The position numbers and the translations under genes were made by a program. From Pseudorasbora parva (taxonomy: Eukaryota > Chordata > Actinopteri > Cypriniformes > Gobionidae): a DNA stretch of 64,000 nucleotides. The notes under the pieces were generated by a model. The model saw only the letters and a program-made list of their open reading frames with translations, had not been told where the DNA came from and made no database searches. Shown one piece after another: positions 1 through 10,045 of this stretch (positions within the stretch are counted from its first letter, which is position 1; each line of letters begins with the position of its first letter). Location: assembly GCF_024679245.1 (NCBI RefSeq), contig NC_090174.1, forward strand, positions 45,281,688-45,345,687, given 5' to 3'.

Positions 1-147
1 GATTGGCGGGCTTTTGTATTTTACCGGTGTCGTAGTTAACTATACCCTTGTCAAAAAATCCTTAAGGATTTTTAATGGAAATCTGTACAGGATTCCATTT
101 AAAATTTCTATCATATTTTGGAACCGTTCCTATAGGATTCCTTTAGA

Positions 148-290
148 AAATAATCTTATAGGATAATTTATGTCTTGTCCTTTAAGATTCTTATCTGATT
201 CCTATAGGATTCCGTTAGAAATAATCTTATAGGATAATTTATGTCTTGTCCTTTAAGATTCTTATCTGATTCCTATAGGATTCTTTGGGA
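148..290. repeat. Left subterminal tandem repeat of element A
   Basis: A unit of roughly 69 bp, containing AATCTTATAGGATAATTTAT and CCTATAGGATTC, occurs twice in direct orientation, with decayed partial copies on both sides out to about 375. The motifs are the inverse complement of those in the right-end array, as expected for subterminal repeats of a TIR element. Confidence 0.65.
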
Positions 291-589
291 ATTGTCTTAT
301 AAGATAATACACAAATATCCCATAGGATAAATCCTAAAGGATTCCAATATGATTCCAAATGTTATCTGATTCCTATTGGATTCTGTGAGAATCACAGCAA
401 AGATAGCAAAGTGTACCAAGGCTACTATGTCTGAATACTTGGTACACTGTAAAAAAAAAAAAGTAGAATTAGACCCTTTTCACATTTCCAGGTTTCTCAG
501 AGCGGAAGTCGTCATAGTTAGGTTAACTTCCCTTATGAAAAAGAACTATAGTTTAACTATGACTGTAGTAACCCTGGTATTTTGGTGCG

Positions 590-860
590 AACCATGGTTT
601 TTAAATAACATGGTTTTACTACAGTTATATTGTAGTAATACTATAGTAAAACTGTAGTTTTAATTACTGTAGTAAATGGTATTTTTAAAAAAACATGTGG
701 TTTTAATACCATGGTTTTACCACAGTTATATTGTAGTAATACAACAGTAAAACCATTGTAACCATGACTGCAGCAACCATGGTTTTTGCAGTAAACATGG
801 TTTTAAAAAACATGGATCATGTACCATAAATTGGTTGTATTACCACAGTGCAGCCATGGT
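590..860. repeat. Palindromic ACCATGGTTTTA / TACTGTAGTAA repeat cluster
   Basis: Short motifs such as ACCATGGTTTTACTACAGT and their inverse complements alternate over about 270 bp (for example the CCATGG cores at about 591, 708, 777 and 854). This looks like an old MITE terminus or nested hairpins within element A. There is no coding potential. The same array recurs at about 10209-10479. Confidence 0.5.
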
Positions 861-1494
861 TTTACTCAATTATCTTGAAGTACATTTAAGTAATTAAGTT
901 ACAACAAACATCTACAAAATAACAACAGAAAGAAGTTACCATTCTATGATGCAAACTTTATTACAGAAATTACATAATCTGAACAAAAATATAAACTTTC
1001 ATGTGTTCTCATGTGACATAAAAAAAGTTGTAAATTATTGGTGATAAAGTGGTGCTGTGCAATGGTTAAAAAATTCAGTTGCTAATTTACAAATAAAAAA
1101 ATAGCAATTTGTTCCACTGTAATAATGATTTATATACAAAAATAACATTGTAAAAATAAAAAAGACTTAAAGCACCTTTAAATACACAGCATCTTCCTCC
1201 TCTAAAATGTCTTTAACCTGCAAACATGTGCCCAAAACAAGCATACGTTTGCAATTTATACTGTACATAAATGAACAGGATTATAACAACATTACTTAAC
1301 AATTAATTACTTTATTACTTAAAAACATTACTAAAATTCTCTTTTCTTTTTATGGAAAAATCTTACATATACTACACAATAAAAATTAGAAGAAATTAGT
1401 GTTTTTTTTAAATAATGTTTAAAATGATATCCACTCACAATAGATGAAGACATAAAGTCTCCTGGTGGGGGATGAATACTCCACACTTTAAATT

Positions 1495-1637
1495 CTAGGT
1501 GGAAAAGTGTTCAAAAACATGTGATGCAGCATCCATGCCAGCAGCTGTCAGTGTGAAGTCTGTCATATAGGCTGGCAGGTTACAGTCCAGCTTTGGTTTT
1601 GTTCTGTCTTGACCTTCAGCCCAAATGGATGTAGGAG
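1495..1637 (-). other. Putative terminal exon of an unrecognised gene carried by element A
   Basis: On the minus strand a good acceptor (TTCTCATTTTAG) at 1638-1639 is followed by an open frame of about 47 codons ending in TAG at 1495. The frame includes the stretches WAEGQDRTKPKLDCNLPAYM and TAAGMDAASHVFEHFST. The frame is also open upstream into the presumed intron (to 1731). I do not recognise the protein. It lies inside element A, so it may be part of that element's own gene or a captured host exon. It is duplicated unchanged at 11114-11256. Confidence 0.35.
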
Positions 1638-1810
1638 CTAAAATGAGAAGAATACACACCACATTAACACACGGCTTGCTGGAATTCTTAACTTTACTAT
1701 CGAGTAGCCATTTAATAATGTCCAAGTGCAATGATGTCTATTCATTCAGTGTTTTCACAACCCATAAATTATTATGGCTCCAAAAGCAAAGCAGAAAGAA
1801 TGTACATTAA

Positions 1811-2300
1811 AGGATTAGTTCACCGCAAAATGATAATTCCTGATCTTTTACTCACCCCAATGCCACCCAAGATGTTCATGTCTTTCATTCTTCAGTAGAA
1901 AATAAATAAACATATATACTTTTTAACCTCAAATGCTCGACTTTGATGATGTAAGGCTTTGTGGCGTCATTACGTTGGAAAGGTCACGCGTGTGATGTAT
2001 GTGGAAGTACCGTCCCAGTGTTAAAACAAATGTGCAAAGACTAAATCAAACACCCTTTACAAAAATAAAAGGTAAAACAACAATGTCGGACAATTTTAAA
2101 GTTAGAGGAAAACATGAGATGGAGTTTTTCGGCACTGGGTCAGCACTGACCTTTCCGGCGTAATACGCAGTGTGAAAACAACATGAAAGTCGTCTTTTGA
2201 GGTAAAAGGTATATAAATGCTTTTTTTTCTTTCTTTTTTTTTTTAGAAAATGACCGATGGAAATTATCAGCAGATTTGAATTTTGGGGTGAACTAATTCT
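1811..2300. mobile_element. TTAA-flanked MITE (AGGATTAGTTCACC ends)
   Basis: The ends AGGATTAGTTCACC and GGTGAACTAATTCT are inverted repeats. TTAA lies at 1807-1810 and 2301-2304. The interior (490 bp) has no coding potential. TTAA targets and these ends resemble the many piggyBac/Kolobok-type MITEs of cyprinids. The right TTAA is shared with the next element. Confidence 0.75.
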
Positions 2301-2304
2301 TTAA

Positions 2305-3477
2305 AGGGGGGGTGAAACACTCAGTTTCAGTCAATCTCATGTCAATCTTGAGTACCTATAGAGTAGTATTGCATCCTTCATATCTCCGAAAAGTCTTTAG
2401 TTTTATCATATTTATAAAAGAAATATGGGCTGTACCGAGTCTTTCCGGAAAAAAACGAGCGCCTGGAGGCGTATCGTGTGGGCGGAGCTAAAGAATGACA
2501 AGCGCGCAAAGCGGTGACGTCCTCAAGCGTGGAGAAACCCATCTATCTCAGCTAATAGATATGATCCAGAATCTAATCTGAGGGAGAAATAAATTGAACA
2601 GGAGAAACGGCAACAGCAGGACGTCCGTCTCTGTGGTATGTAAGTTACTGTATTTAATGGCCTCTCCACATTTCTGTGTGTTTACTCGCAGTGTATGAGG
2701 ACATGATTCGGTTTATGGACTATTGTATGCGACTAGACCTTAGAAGTAGCAAGCAAAACGGTTTTGCACGTCAGAATACTGTAACGTTATACAGAGAACA
2801 ACAATGGAGTAACCGTTAGCGCATTTGAATGACGAAGCACGCGATCGTGTCGTTTACTGATGTTTACTCATGCGACGGTAGCCAATAGCAGAGACATTTG
2901 AAGCAGTTTAAGTTAACTCACCATCGAAGCTTTATCGCTGGGACCGCTCCGTCAGAAACACACTTCTTTGGTATGATTTGGTAAAGTCCTGTGACAGCAG
3001 TGGCGTGTAAATCCATTTTGAGACGCAACTGAAACGATGTTGTCAAGCTTCCCGTCATTTCTGCGTTCAAATCGGTTCAAATGCAGCGCTGCCTTCCCGG
3101 AATGCTGTGCTGAAGAGTCGAAGTCGCTCGACGTCACCCATAGGAATAAAGTGGAGCGCGGCGCCGTTCACGGACTGGATCTGCAGCTGAGAGACTGTTT
3201 ACAGCGTGCTCTAGTCACGCGCGCGCGCACCCTACCGGGAGAAGAGCCCGTACGGCCGATACAAGGACCTTCCGCTCTTATTAACGTCAAATAGACCCAT
3301 ATTCGAAAAAAACTCGCCGGAACTTGTGAGAAACCGGAAGGAGTATTTTTGACACAGAAATACTCCATCAAACGTCCAACATTAGTTTTTGAAACTTTGT
3401 CTATGTTTAGGATGGGAATCCAAGTCTTTAACAGTGTAAAAAGCTCAGTATGCATGAAACAGCATTTCACCCCCCCT
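2305..3477 (-). mobile_element. Kolobok-like element, copy 1 (non-autonomous)
   Basis: The ends AGGGGGGGTGAAAC and TTTCACCCCCCCT are inverted repeats flanked by TTAA at 2301-2304 and 3478-3481. Relative to the copy at 3711 it lies in inverse orientation. Near 2555-2635 (+ strand) there is a remnant of the accessory exon also seen at 5653-5762, with a splice donor GTATGTAAG at 2636. On the minus strand near 2930-3140 lies the decayed counterpart of the THAP exon, ending in a DGAVPA-like stretch before a GTGAGT donor. TTAA targets plus a THAP exon fit the Kolobok superfamily. Both exons contain stops. Confidence 0.75.
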
Positions 3478-4055
3478 TTAACAATACAGAACACAATTTT
3501 AGATTCAAATTCAATTTCTATTTGTTATTAATCTGCCAGGTTCTCACACCAGCCAATCACAGCGCACTCCCTCTCCCTAATACTGATTACTCACACCTGA
3601 ACCTCATCACACTTATCTCCACTATAGATAATACCAGTAAAACTCAATAGTTTTGTGACCTGTTTTAATATAAACAGGGTTTGTGTTTTTAGGTTTACTT
3701 GTTAATTTAAAGGGGGGGTGAAATGCTGTTTCATGCATACTGATCTTTTTACACTGTTAAAGACTTGGATTCCCATACTAAACATAGACAAAGTTTCAAA
3801 AGTTAAGGTGGACGTTTGATGGGAGTATTTCTTTGTCAAAAATACTACTTCCGGTTAGTCATAAGTTTCGGCAAGTTTTTTGCGATCATGCGTCCCCTTT
3901 GACGTTAATGGGGGCGGAATTTCCTTGTATGGGCCTTACGGACAATTCTACCGGAAGCGCGTGAGAGAGAGAGAGAGGGAGAGAGCGAAAGCAACAGGCT
4001 ACGCCCATCAAAGCGCTGGCTTGTAGGATGCTGGACAGGTGATGTGCACATAACA

Positions 4056-4707
4056 ATGTCACCAAAAAAGTGCGTTTTTGGTTGCCAGACCAAGACAGTC
4101 CTGCACAGATTCGCCAAAAACCCCGCGTTAAGGCAACAGTGGATGTAATTTGCTTTTCCGGATCAGCAACTGAGTTGCGCGAATGTTTATATCTGTTCGC
4201 TGCATTTCGGTGCCGACTGTTTCATAAACAAGGCCCAGCTCGACGCCGGATTTTCCCGATCGCCTAATGCTGAATTAGGGATGGCTCGATACCACAATTT
4301 TGGCTTCGGTATGGTACCACAATCTAATACCGAAGTACCGATATCAAATCGATACCACAAGGTCTGATATTAGCGCGGGTATATTGCACGCGAATGAGAA
4401 CAATTATGCAAGTTTTGAGTATATAAAGTGGGAAATTACCACAAATGTTTATTAGTAAATTAATCAGCAAAGCTTTTCACATCAAATCAGTCATTTGAAA
4501 ACTTTCTTGTGAGAAATAATTTCAGCAAAAATCTCTCAAAATTAGCAAATTGCTTCTGGTTTCAAAAGACATCGCACTACACTAAAGCAATCTGCATAAT
4601 CCGATTCAACATTTCACGTTCGTCTCGGGATGGAGAACGGAAATCATTTGAACACGCAAGAGATTTTATAGCATTTCGTAATAAGTTACAGGAGATATGA
4701 GCTCATA

Positions 4708-4753
<46 letters not shown>

Positions 4754-5445
4754 CTGTCACTTAGTCACGCTCGCACATTACACATTAAGTTTCCTTAAGC
4801 AGTCAAATACACAGAATTATGTACAAATGTCCGTCTTTAGTGAGTATTCACATAAACACAGTCGGTTGTGTCTAACGCGAATGTAAATAGTGCAATAGTA
4901 CGCGTGCAAATATAATGAGATCTAAATGTCATTGGTTGAAACGAACGCTGGAGATTGTGATATTCGGTCTTATGTTAGGCTATGTGTGTGCGTTGATCAG
5001 TGTTAAAATAAAATAAATGTCTAAATGAGATGGTTTGAATGGTTCACTGACCTGTCGATCTCTTAAGAAGTCTTAAAGTCAGGATAGTGACAGATGCTTC
5101 TTGGCTAGGTTTGATGGTTCTTCATCAGTTTTATAAGCAAAGTCATTACAAATGTCACTTCTACTCCTCTCTTTATTAATTCGTTTTGGGCATCTTGAGT
5201 GAGATTCAACTGCTTTATCCATTTTGTTCGTCTATGTTGTTGTCACATTTGCCGGTTGTTTCGGGTCAGTTTGGGTAGCGCGCTGCCATCTAGCGGTGAA
5301 CTTCGGAAAAGCAGCATATACCGAAATGTGCCAAATCATGATATCGTACCGTTTTAAATAAAATATATACCGGTATTTTTCCAGTACCGGTATACCGCGC
5401 ATCCCTATGCTGAATGATGGAGCAGTCCCAACGTTAGAACCGCAG
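4056..5445 (+). pseudogene. THAP zinc-finger exon of a Kolobok-type transposase, disrupted
   Basis: From ATG at 4056 the frame gives MSPKKCVFGCQ, then LHRFAKNPALRQQW, a stop codon at 4122-4124, and then in the same frame VYICSLHFGADCF. This is the C2CH pattern of a THAP DNA-binding domain (CxxxC, conserved W, CxxHF). The exon is cut at 4275 by a hAT-like insertion and resumes at 5408/5416. There a one-base frame shift leads to NDGAVPTLEPQ and a GTGAGT donor at 5446. THAP domains bind the ends of P- and Kolobok-type transposons. The in-frame stop, the insertion and the frame change make it non-functional. Confidence 0.75.
4276..5407. mobile_element. hAT-like element inserted in the THAP exon
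   Basis: The ends TAGGGATGGCTCGATACC and GGTATACCGCGCATCCCTA are inverted repeats starting TAGGGATG. They are flanked by an 8-bp direct duplication, TGCTGAAT, at 4268-4275 and 5408-5415, the target size of hAT elements. The interior holds a CA microsatellite (about 4710-4751) and no transposase frame. Further ACCGGTAT motifs lie near both ends. Confidence 0.85.
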
Positions 5446-5652
5446 GTGAGTGAGACTGCTTTAAATGTCTGTGTTTTTTTTAGTCCGCTTACTGTCTACA
5501 CAAACCACGCGTAAACACACAAACACACGTGCACAACTGCACTTCCCACATGTACACATTCAAAGACAAAAATACGACGATATAATTCAAGTATAAATAT
5601 GTAAATAACACAAGCCGCTAAGCATATTATATAGTTAGTGTATAACTTGTAC

Positions 5653-5762
5653 CACATAGAGACGTCCTGCTCTAGTCGTTTTTGCTGCTGCTCCTGTTCA
5701 ACTGCAGCCTCTGGGTCTGATTCCGGATCATAGATGTATGGCTGTATCTGATTAAAAGCCAT
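5653..5762 (-). other. Accessory first exon of the Kolobok-like element (QIQPYIYDPESDPE protein)
   Basis: On the minus strand ATG at 5762 opens a frame MAFNQIQPYIYDPESDPEAA followed by a Gln/Glu-rich stretch and LEQDVSMW. A GT donor lies at 5652. The same exon, decayed, ends with a donor in the other two Kolobok copies (2636 + strand; about 60738 minus strand). The acidic N-terminus resembles that of fish transposon-associated proteins that end in a P2X7-receptor-like cysteine-rich domain. That downstream domain is not in this window, so the link is from memory and tentative. It points toward the THAP exon. Confidence 0.4.
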
Positions 5763-6187
5763 ATTTTTATTTTGAATAAAGTTTTTTTCCCGCTGTTAGG
5801 GATGACACAGCTTTACGACGCACTCGACTCAACATAGCAGCAGCGAGCACACGTCATTATTTAGCTCCGCTCACACGATACGCCCCCACCCGCTCGGCTT
5901 TTTTCGGAAAGACTCGGAACAGCGCATCTTTCTTATATAATTATTAAAAAAATAAAGACTTTTCGGAGATATGCAGGATGCAATGCTACTCTATAGGTAC
6001 TCAAGATTGACATGACACTGACTGAAACTGAGTGTTTCACCCCCCCTATAATATTGCTCGAATACAGTGTCACTTATGTTTTGAATGTCAAAGCCTTCTT
6101 AATATGTATAATTTTGCTAAAGAAAATAACTAAAATCATGCTGATATTATGTCAAATATTATGTGAAATACATGCATATAAAATTAC

Positions 6188-6860
6188 CTTCCTCAGTTCA
6201 ACCGTTTCTTACAGCTCTGTCAGCAGCTTCCTCCAGAAATGTTGGAATCTTCCCCTCTGTTGTAGATGGGTTATTTTGTCCCTCCTGAAATCACAGAACA
6301 TTTTTACAATACTTGTTTGCCAGTTTGTAGCTAATTTTCGCGCTTCATGTAACTGACATCATCGATGAACAGCAATGTTACAGTGTATACTTTTAGATTT
6401 TTGATACGTACCATTGACAAATTAGCAGTAAAACCTTAACATAAACTATCAAAACATTAAAGTTTTACATACAGATTTATTTAAAAGCTCAAGTTCTCAT
6501 AAACAAGGGCTCAATAGATCAAATCGATAGTTAGCTTAAGTTACCCTCTTGTGAAAACAGATGCTGCACTTTTCCCAAAGACACTAAACCATTTCTATCA
6601 AGTAAATATTCAACAGAAGTGAGTCAGTTACCGTAAGAAAGGTGTCAGGAACAGTTGTGTGTATTATTTGTGTGGTTTTAGGGACTAAACTCACCTGAAA
6701 CTAGTGAAAACAGCGCCTGAGGAAGTGCTGCTCGTTTGACTCCGAGTCCCCGTTTCCATGGCAACTCTGCTCCAGTGTGGTTTGAAGAACGCGATTCGAA
6801 TGTCCAACGCGCATGCGCATTAAAACGCCACTGCCACACATCATTTACATAAATAACCAT
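6188..6860 (-). other. Putative 5' exons and CpG promoter of element A's minus-strand unit
   Basis: On the minus strand, a GC-rich block with a GCGCATGCGC-like palindrome (about 6809-6820, an NRF1-type site) leads into an exon ending at 6695 before a GTGAGT donor. A second possible exon spans 6188-6284 (acceptor TGATTTCAG, donor GTAATT). It has no long open frame: 28 codons at most before a stop. With the exon at 1495-1637 these could form a three-exon transcript running most of element A. Splicing is inferred from consensus sites only; it could be non-coding. Confidence 0.25.
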
Positions 6861-7087
6861 CTAGATTTAAAACATTACATTAATAAAAAATCTCATTGAT
6901 ATTAAATCATGAATTTAAAATTAATTTAGTCATATATGAGCCATTCATAGGTGCAAAATGCCACCCCTGCACTAGATAGTGAGACAAAATGGCACTTTTT
7001 ATTTGAAAGTGTGATTGTTTTTCTATGCAAACGCTTTGCTTTGGTTATACAATATTAAGCCAATCTCTGTGTTTTTTTTCATTGAAA

Positions 7088-7540
7088 AGTAAAATTCCAT
7101 TAAAATAAATCAGAATGTCCAATAGGATTCTAAGAATTCAATAAGATCCAACAGGACAAAGTGAAATTCCATTAAAATAAATCAGAATGTCCTATAGATT
7201 CTAAGAATCCAATAAGATCCTACAGGACAAAGTGAAATTCCATTAAAATAAATCAGAATGTCCTATAGATTCTAAGAATCCAATAAGATCCTACAGGACA
7301 AAGTGAAATTCCATTAAAATAAATAAAAATGTCCAATAGGATTCTAAGAATCCAATAAGATCCTTATAGGACAAAGAGGAATTCCATTAAAATGAATCAG
7401 ATTGTCCTATAGGATTCTAAGAATCCAATAAGATCCTACAGGACAAAGAGAAATTCCATTAAAATGAATCAGATTGTCCTATAGGATTCTAAGAATCCAA
7501 TAAGATCCTATAGGACAAAGTGAAATTCCAATAGGATTTT
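7088..7540. repeat. Right subterminal tandem array of element A (about 61-bp unit)
   Basis: About seven direct copies of a 60-63 bp unit containing AAATTCCATTAAAAT, TCCTATAGATTCTAAGAATC and CAATAAGATCCTACAGGAC lie just inside the right TIR. Copies differ at a few bases. The array recurs in the second duplication copy at about 16707-17159. Confidence 0.9.
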
Positions 7541-7550
7541 TTGACAAGGG

Positions 7551-8867
7551 ATATGAGACCGTGTTATTGCCAACAGCGTTAGCAGCTCTTGATTAGGCCT
7601 ACTTGGCCTGCCAGAACTGACGCTGATGCTCAATTTTTGCTTAAAACAAGTTATCTGTTGAGATTCTCAATGTATTCTATACTTTGTATATCATATTCTT
7701 TGCGAAACAACACTGCATAAATCTCACCTTTACTCCAGTAGAACAACAGTAATTCTTCTGCCCTCGGTTGAGTTTATGGCTACCATAGACCGTGGCTACT
7801 CAGCATATGCAGCGAGCTAAACATGCAGTAAGAGAAGGTATGGCTCCAGGAATGACAGGACACAGTTTTCTTCTTAAAGTCTTTACTGGAGACCTCTCTT
7901 TTCTGATTCTGTAAAACTGTAAACATACAAGCAAAGTTTATTAAGAATAAATTATATAACAAACCAAGACACATTGCTATGGATTTAAATGCTGGAAGTG
8001 ATCAGAAGTCAAGATGTAAGAGTCACACGATCACATTTTACATAATTAAGCTTGTGTCAGTTTGCCACCATGAGGTTGTAGAATATACTGCAGTCAATTG
8101 CAGTTTCAGTACACAAATTAACAGGCAGTTCAACATGCTGTTCGACATATTTATAATCCCAAAATGTATTTACTGCTACTGTAGAAGAAAGTTATACATT
8201 TGTTTACCTTTTCACTATTCTGTAAAAGTATTAGGTAAATTTAGTAGAACATAAACTCAGCTACACAGGAAAACAAAGACTTACTTGTTTTACTTTGTCA
8301 ACCTGTAAAAACAACCTGACGACCTAGGTAGAGTGAAAAACAATGCTGACATTGCCTTATAAGAAACTGTGCACCACATACCAAACAACCTAGCAACATT
8401 AGCTTGACTTAGCTCACAAACGTCTTTTTGCCCCTCTTAAGTCACAGAACATTTAGAAAGACAAAATTGGCCATTTATTATTTACAGATTATGGCATGTC
8501 AAAGCTTCCCAAAGATATAAGGGGTCGGAGAGGAGTGTAGCATGTCAACACCTCCAGATATTTTCTCACACCTAGTGTAACCAACTTTTTTCCTGCAGCC
8601 TCAACATATCAACAATAGAGAGCAGCCATAGCACGTGCAAAATATAAAGGAAGATGAACCCCCCCAAAAAAACACTAAAAGGGGATAGTGACCCATAGTG
8701 GGAAAATAAAGAAATGCTAGCGAACTAAGACAATACTATAAAACATAGAGGGACAGAATAGTAATCATACTCCTCCCATTATTAGGCTACTGTCTTGATT
8801 GCTTCCTCTTTCTGACATTCAGTTCGCCAAGTGAATACTATTAGACACAAAACCTAATACAGGAACA
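7551..8867 (+). other. 5' flank / presumed promoter region of the GT6 gene (copy 1)
   Basis: This is unique-looking AT-rich sequence between element A and the first coding exon. I see no convincing TATA box. The 5' untranslated leader is presumably in the last 100-200 bp. No open frame resembles a known protein. The region is duplicated at 17170-18486. Confidence 0.35.
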
Positions 8868-8929
8868 ATGAAACGCCTTCAAAATGCTAATATCTTTCTT
8901 CTCGTGTTGACTGGCCTCTCAATAACTGG
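8868..8929 (+). CDS. gbgt1-like: GT6 glycosyltransferase, first coding exon (copy 1)
   Basis: ATG at 8868 encodes MKRLQNANIFLLVLTGLSIT plus two bases, followed by a GTATGT donor at 8930. The short basic N-terminus and hydrophobic run are the start of a type II signal anchor. It joins in phase to exon 2 at 33771, which extends the hydrophobic segment. An identical exon lies at 18487-18548 in the tandem duplicate. The upstream copy could serve as an alternative first exon or be unused. Confidence 0.7.
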
Positions 8930-9852
8930 GTATGTAGTTACTACTTTGTCATTTGTAGCTTGCTTATTGTTACATTTAGGGTTTGGATCTGAAATGAATA
9001 AACTACAAAAAACATTACTGTAGTTTAGGTGTTCATTAGTTTTTCATTTACAGTCTTAGTGTCAAGTCAAACCAAGACACTTTTTTTTTTTCATATAACG
9101 CTTTTTATAATACAGATGGTTTCAAAGCAGCTTTACAGTGAAAACAGGAAAATAATGCAACAGTTTATTTTTGCTGTACTGCTCACTAAACTATACTTGT
9201 GGACTATGGTTGCATTTACATACATCATCATACCTCATAGTTTTTCATCTATTAAAATGCATTTAACTATTTAAAACTATTAAAAACTATTATACTTTGC
9301 AAATGTAGGCTACATAAGGGACCATCTGTCCATAATAGGGTTGGGCGATGTCACCTAAATCGGCAGCTGACGATGTGTACAGTAAAACATCGTGATGGAC
9401 GATGATATTACTTTCTTTACAGCCTTTCGCCACTCTTGTCAAATTTGCAGCTGTTTGCAGACATGCTCTGACCCGATCCTTTCCTCTTTTGGGCGGACAT
9501 TTTGGTCCTCTGAGCAAAAACATTCTTTATACAAAACCCATACAGCATATGCACACACATGCACACAAACACACATATATGTTAGTATATATGTTAGTCC
9601 CACAGTCTATGCTGTCAATAACGGAAACAGAAAAGATTAGTTCTTTTGATCAAGTCTCGGGTTTGAGTCGTTCGTTCTTTTGTCACGCGACTTGTCACTG
9701 TATTGGTTTACAACCTTTTTAGTAAAAAGCACGTAGTAATTTATTTCATTTTTTTATATTATTCTCAGTTAATATCAGACATATACAAATATGGGAAATA
9801 TATTGACTATTCAAGTCTAACATCACAAATTCAATTAGACTAATTTTGAATC

Positions 9853-9856
<4 letters not shown>
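8930..9856 (+). other. Start of intron 1, copy 1; partial hAT-like end near 9339
   Basis: No coding signal. From about 9339 a TAGGGTTGGGCGATG motif resembles a hAT-type terminus, but no matching inverse end is present. A sequence around 9595-9680 (motifs AGAAAAGATTAGTTCTTTTG and GGGTTTGAGTC) recurs in inverse orientation at about 10045-10175, flanking the microsatellites below. Confidence 0.4.
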
Positions 9857-9903
<47 letters not shown>

Positions 9904-9953
9904 TGAGTGTGTGTGTGTGTATATATATGCACACACACACACTGACGCACAGT

Positions 9954-10043
<90 letters not shown>
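9857..10043. repeat. GT and AT microsatellites
   Basis: A (GT)n tract at about 9857-9920 and an (AT)n tract at about 9956-10042 flank a short segment with an inverted TCAACTGTG/CACAGTTGA pair. Repetitive Cys-Val and Tyr-Ile frames across it are not genes. In copy 2 the AT tract is 2 bp longer (about 19575-19663). Confidence 0.95.

Positions 10044-10045
<2 letters not shown>

Larger units (their letters stand above)
3711..6047 (+). mobile_element. Kolobok-like element, copy 2, with nested hAT
   Basis: The left end AGGGGGGGTGAAATGC follows TTAA (3707-3710). The right end GTTTCACCCCCCT is followed by ATAA, a likely decayed TTAA. The + strand carries a THAP-domain exon (from 4056) and the minus strand an accessory exon (5653-5762), the two pointing at each other. 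An 1132-bp hAT-like element sits inside the THAP exon. The transposase catalytic domain is absent, so this is a non-autonomous derivative. Confidence 0.8.
45..7550. mobile_element. Element A: TIR element with repetitive subterminal arrays (unclassified)
   Basis: The left end reads CCCTTGTCAAAAAATCC and the right end is its exact inverse, GGATTTTTTGACAAGGG. Both flanks carry ATA, a possible 3-bp target duplication. Inside each end lies an array of degenerate repeats built on motifs such as CCTATAGGATTC. No transposase is visible. A possible minus-strand transcription unit lies inside (exons near 6695, 6188 and 1495). The element was invaded by a TTAA MITE and two Kolobok-like elements; without them it would be about 3.5 kb. 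Its superfamily cannot be named from what is visible. The tandem duplication starting at 561 cuts through it, so the second copy lacks the left end. Confidence 0.7.

Noticed and set aside
2952..3137. Separate gene from the frame shared with 60215-60439
   Set aside because: Similarity reflects the same Kolobok-like repeat. The frame is not the one that contains the THAP-type DGAVP stretch, and no domain is seen.
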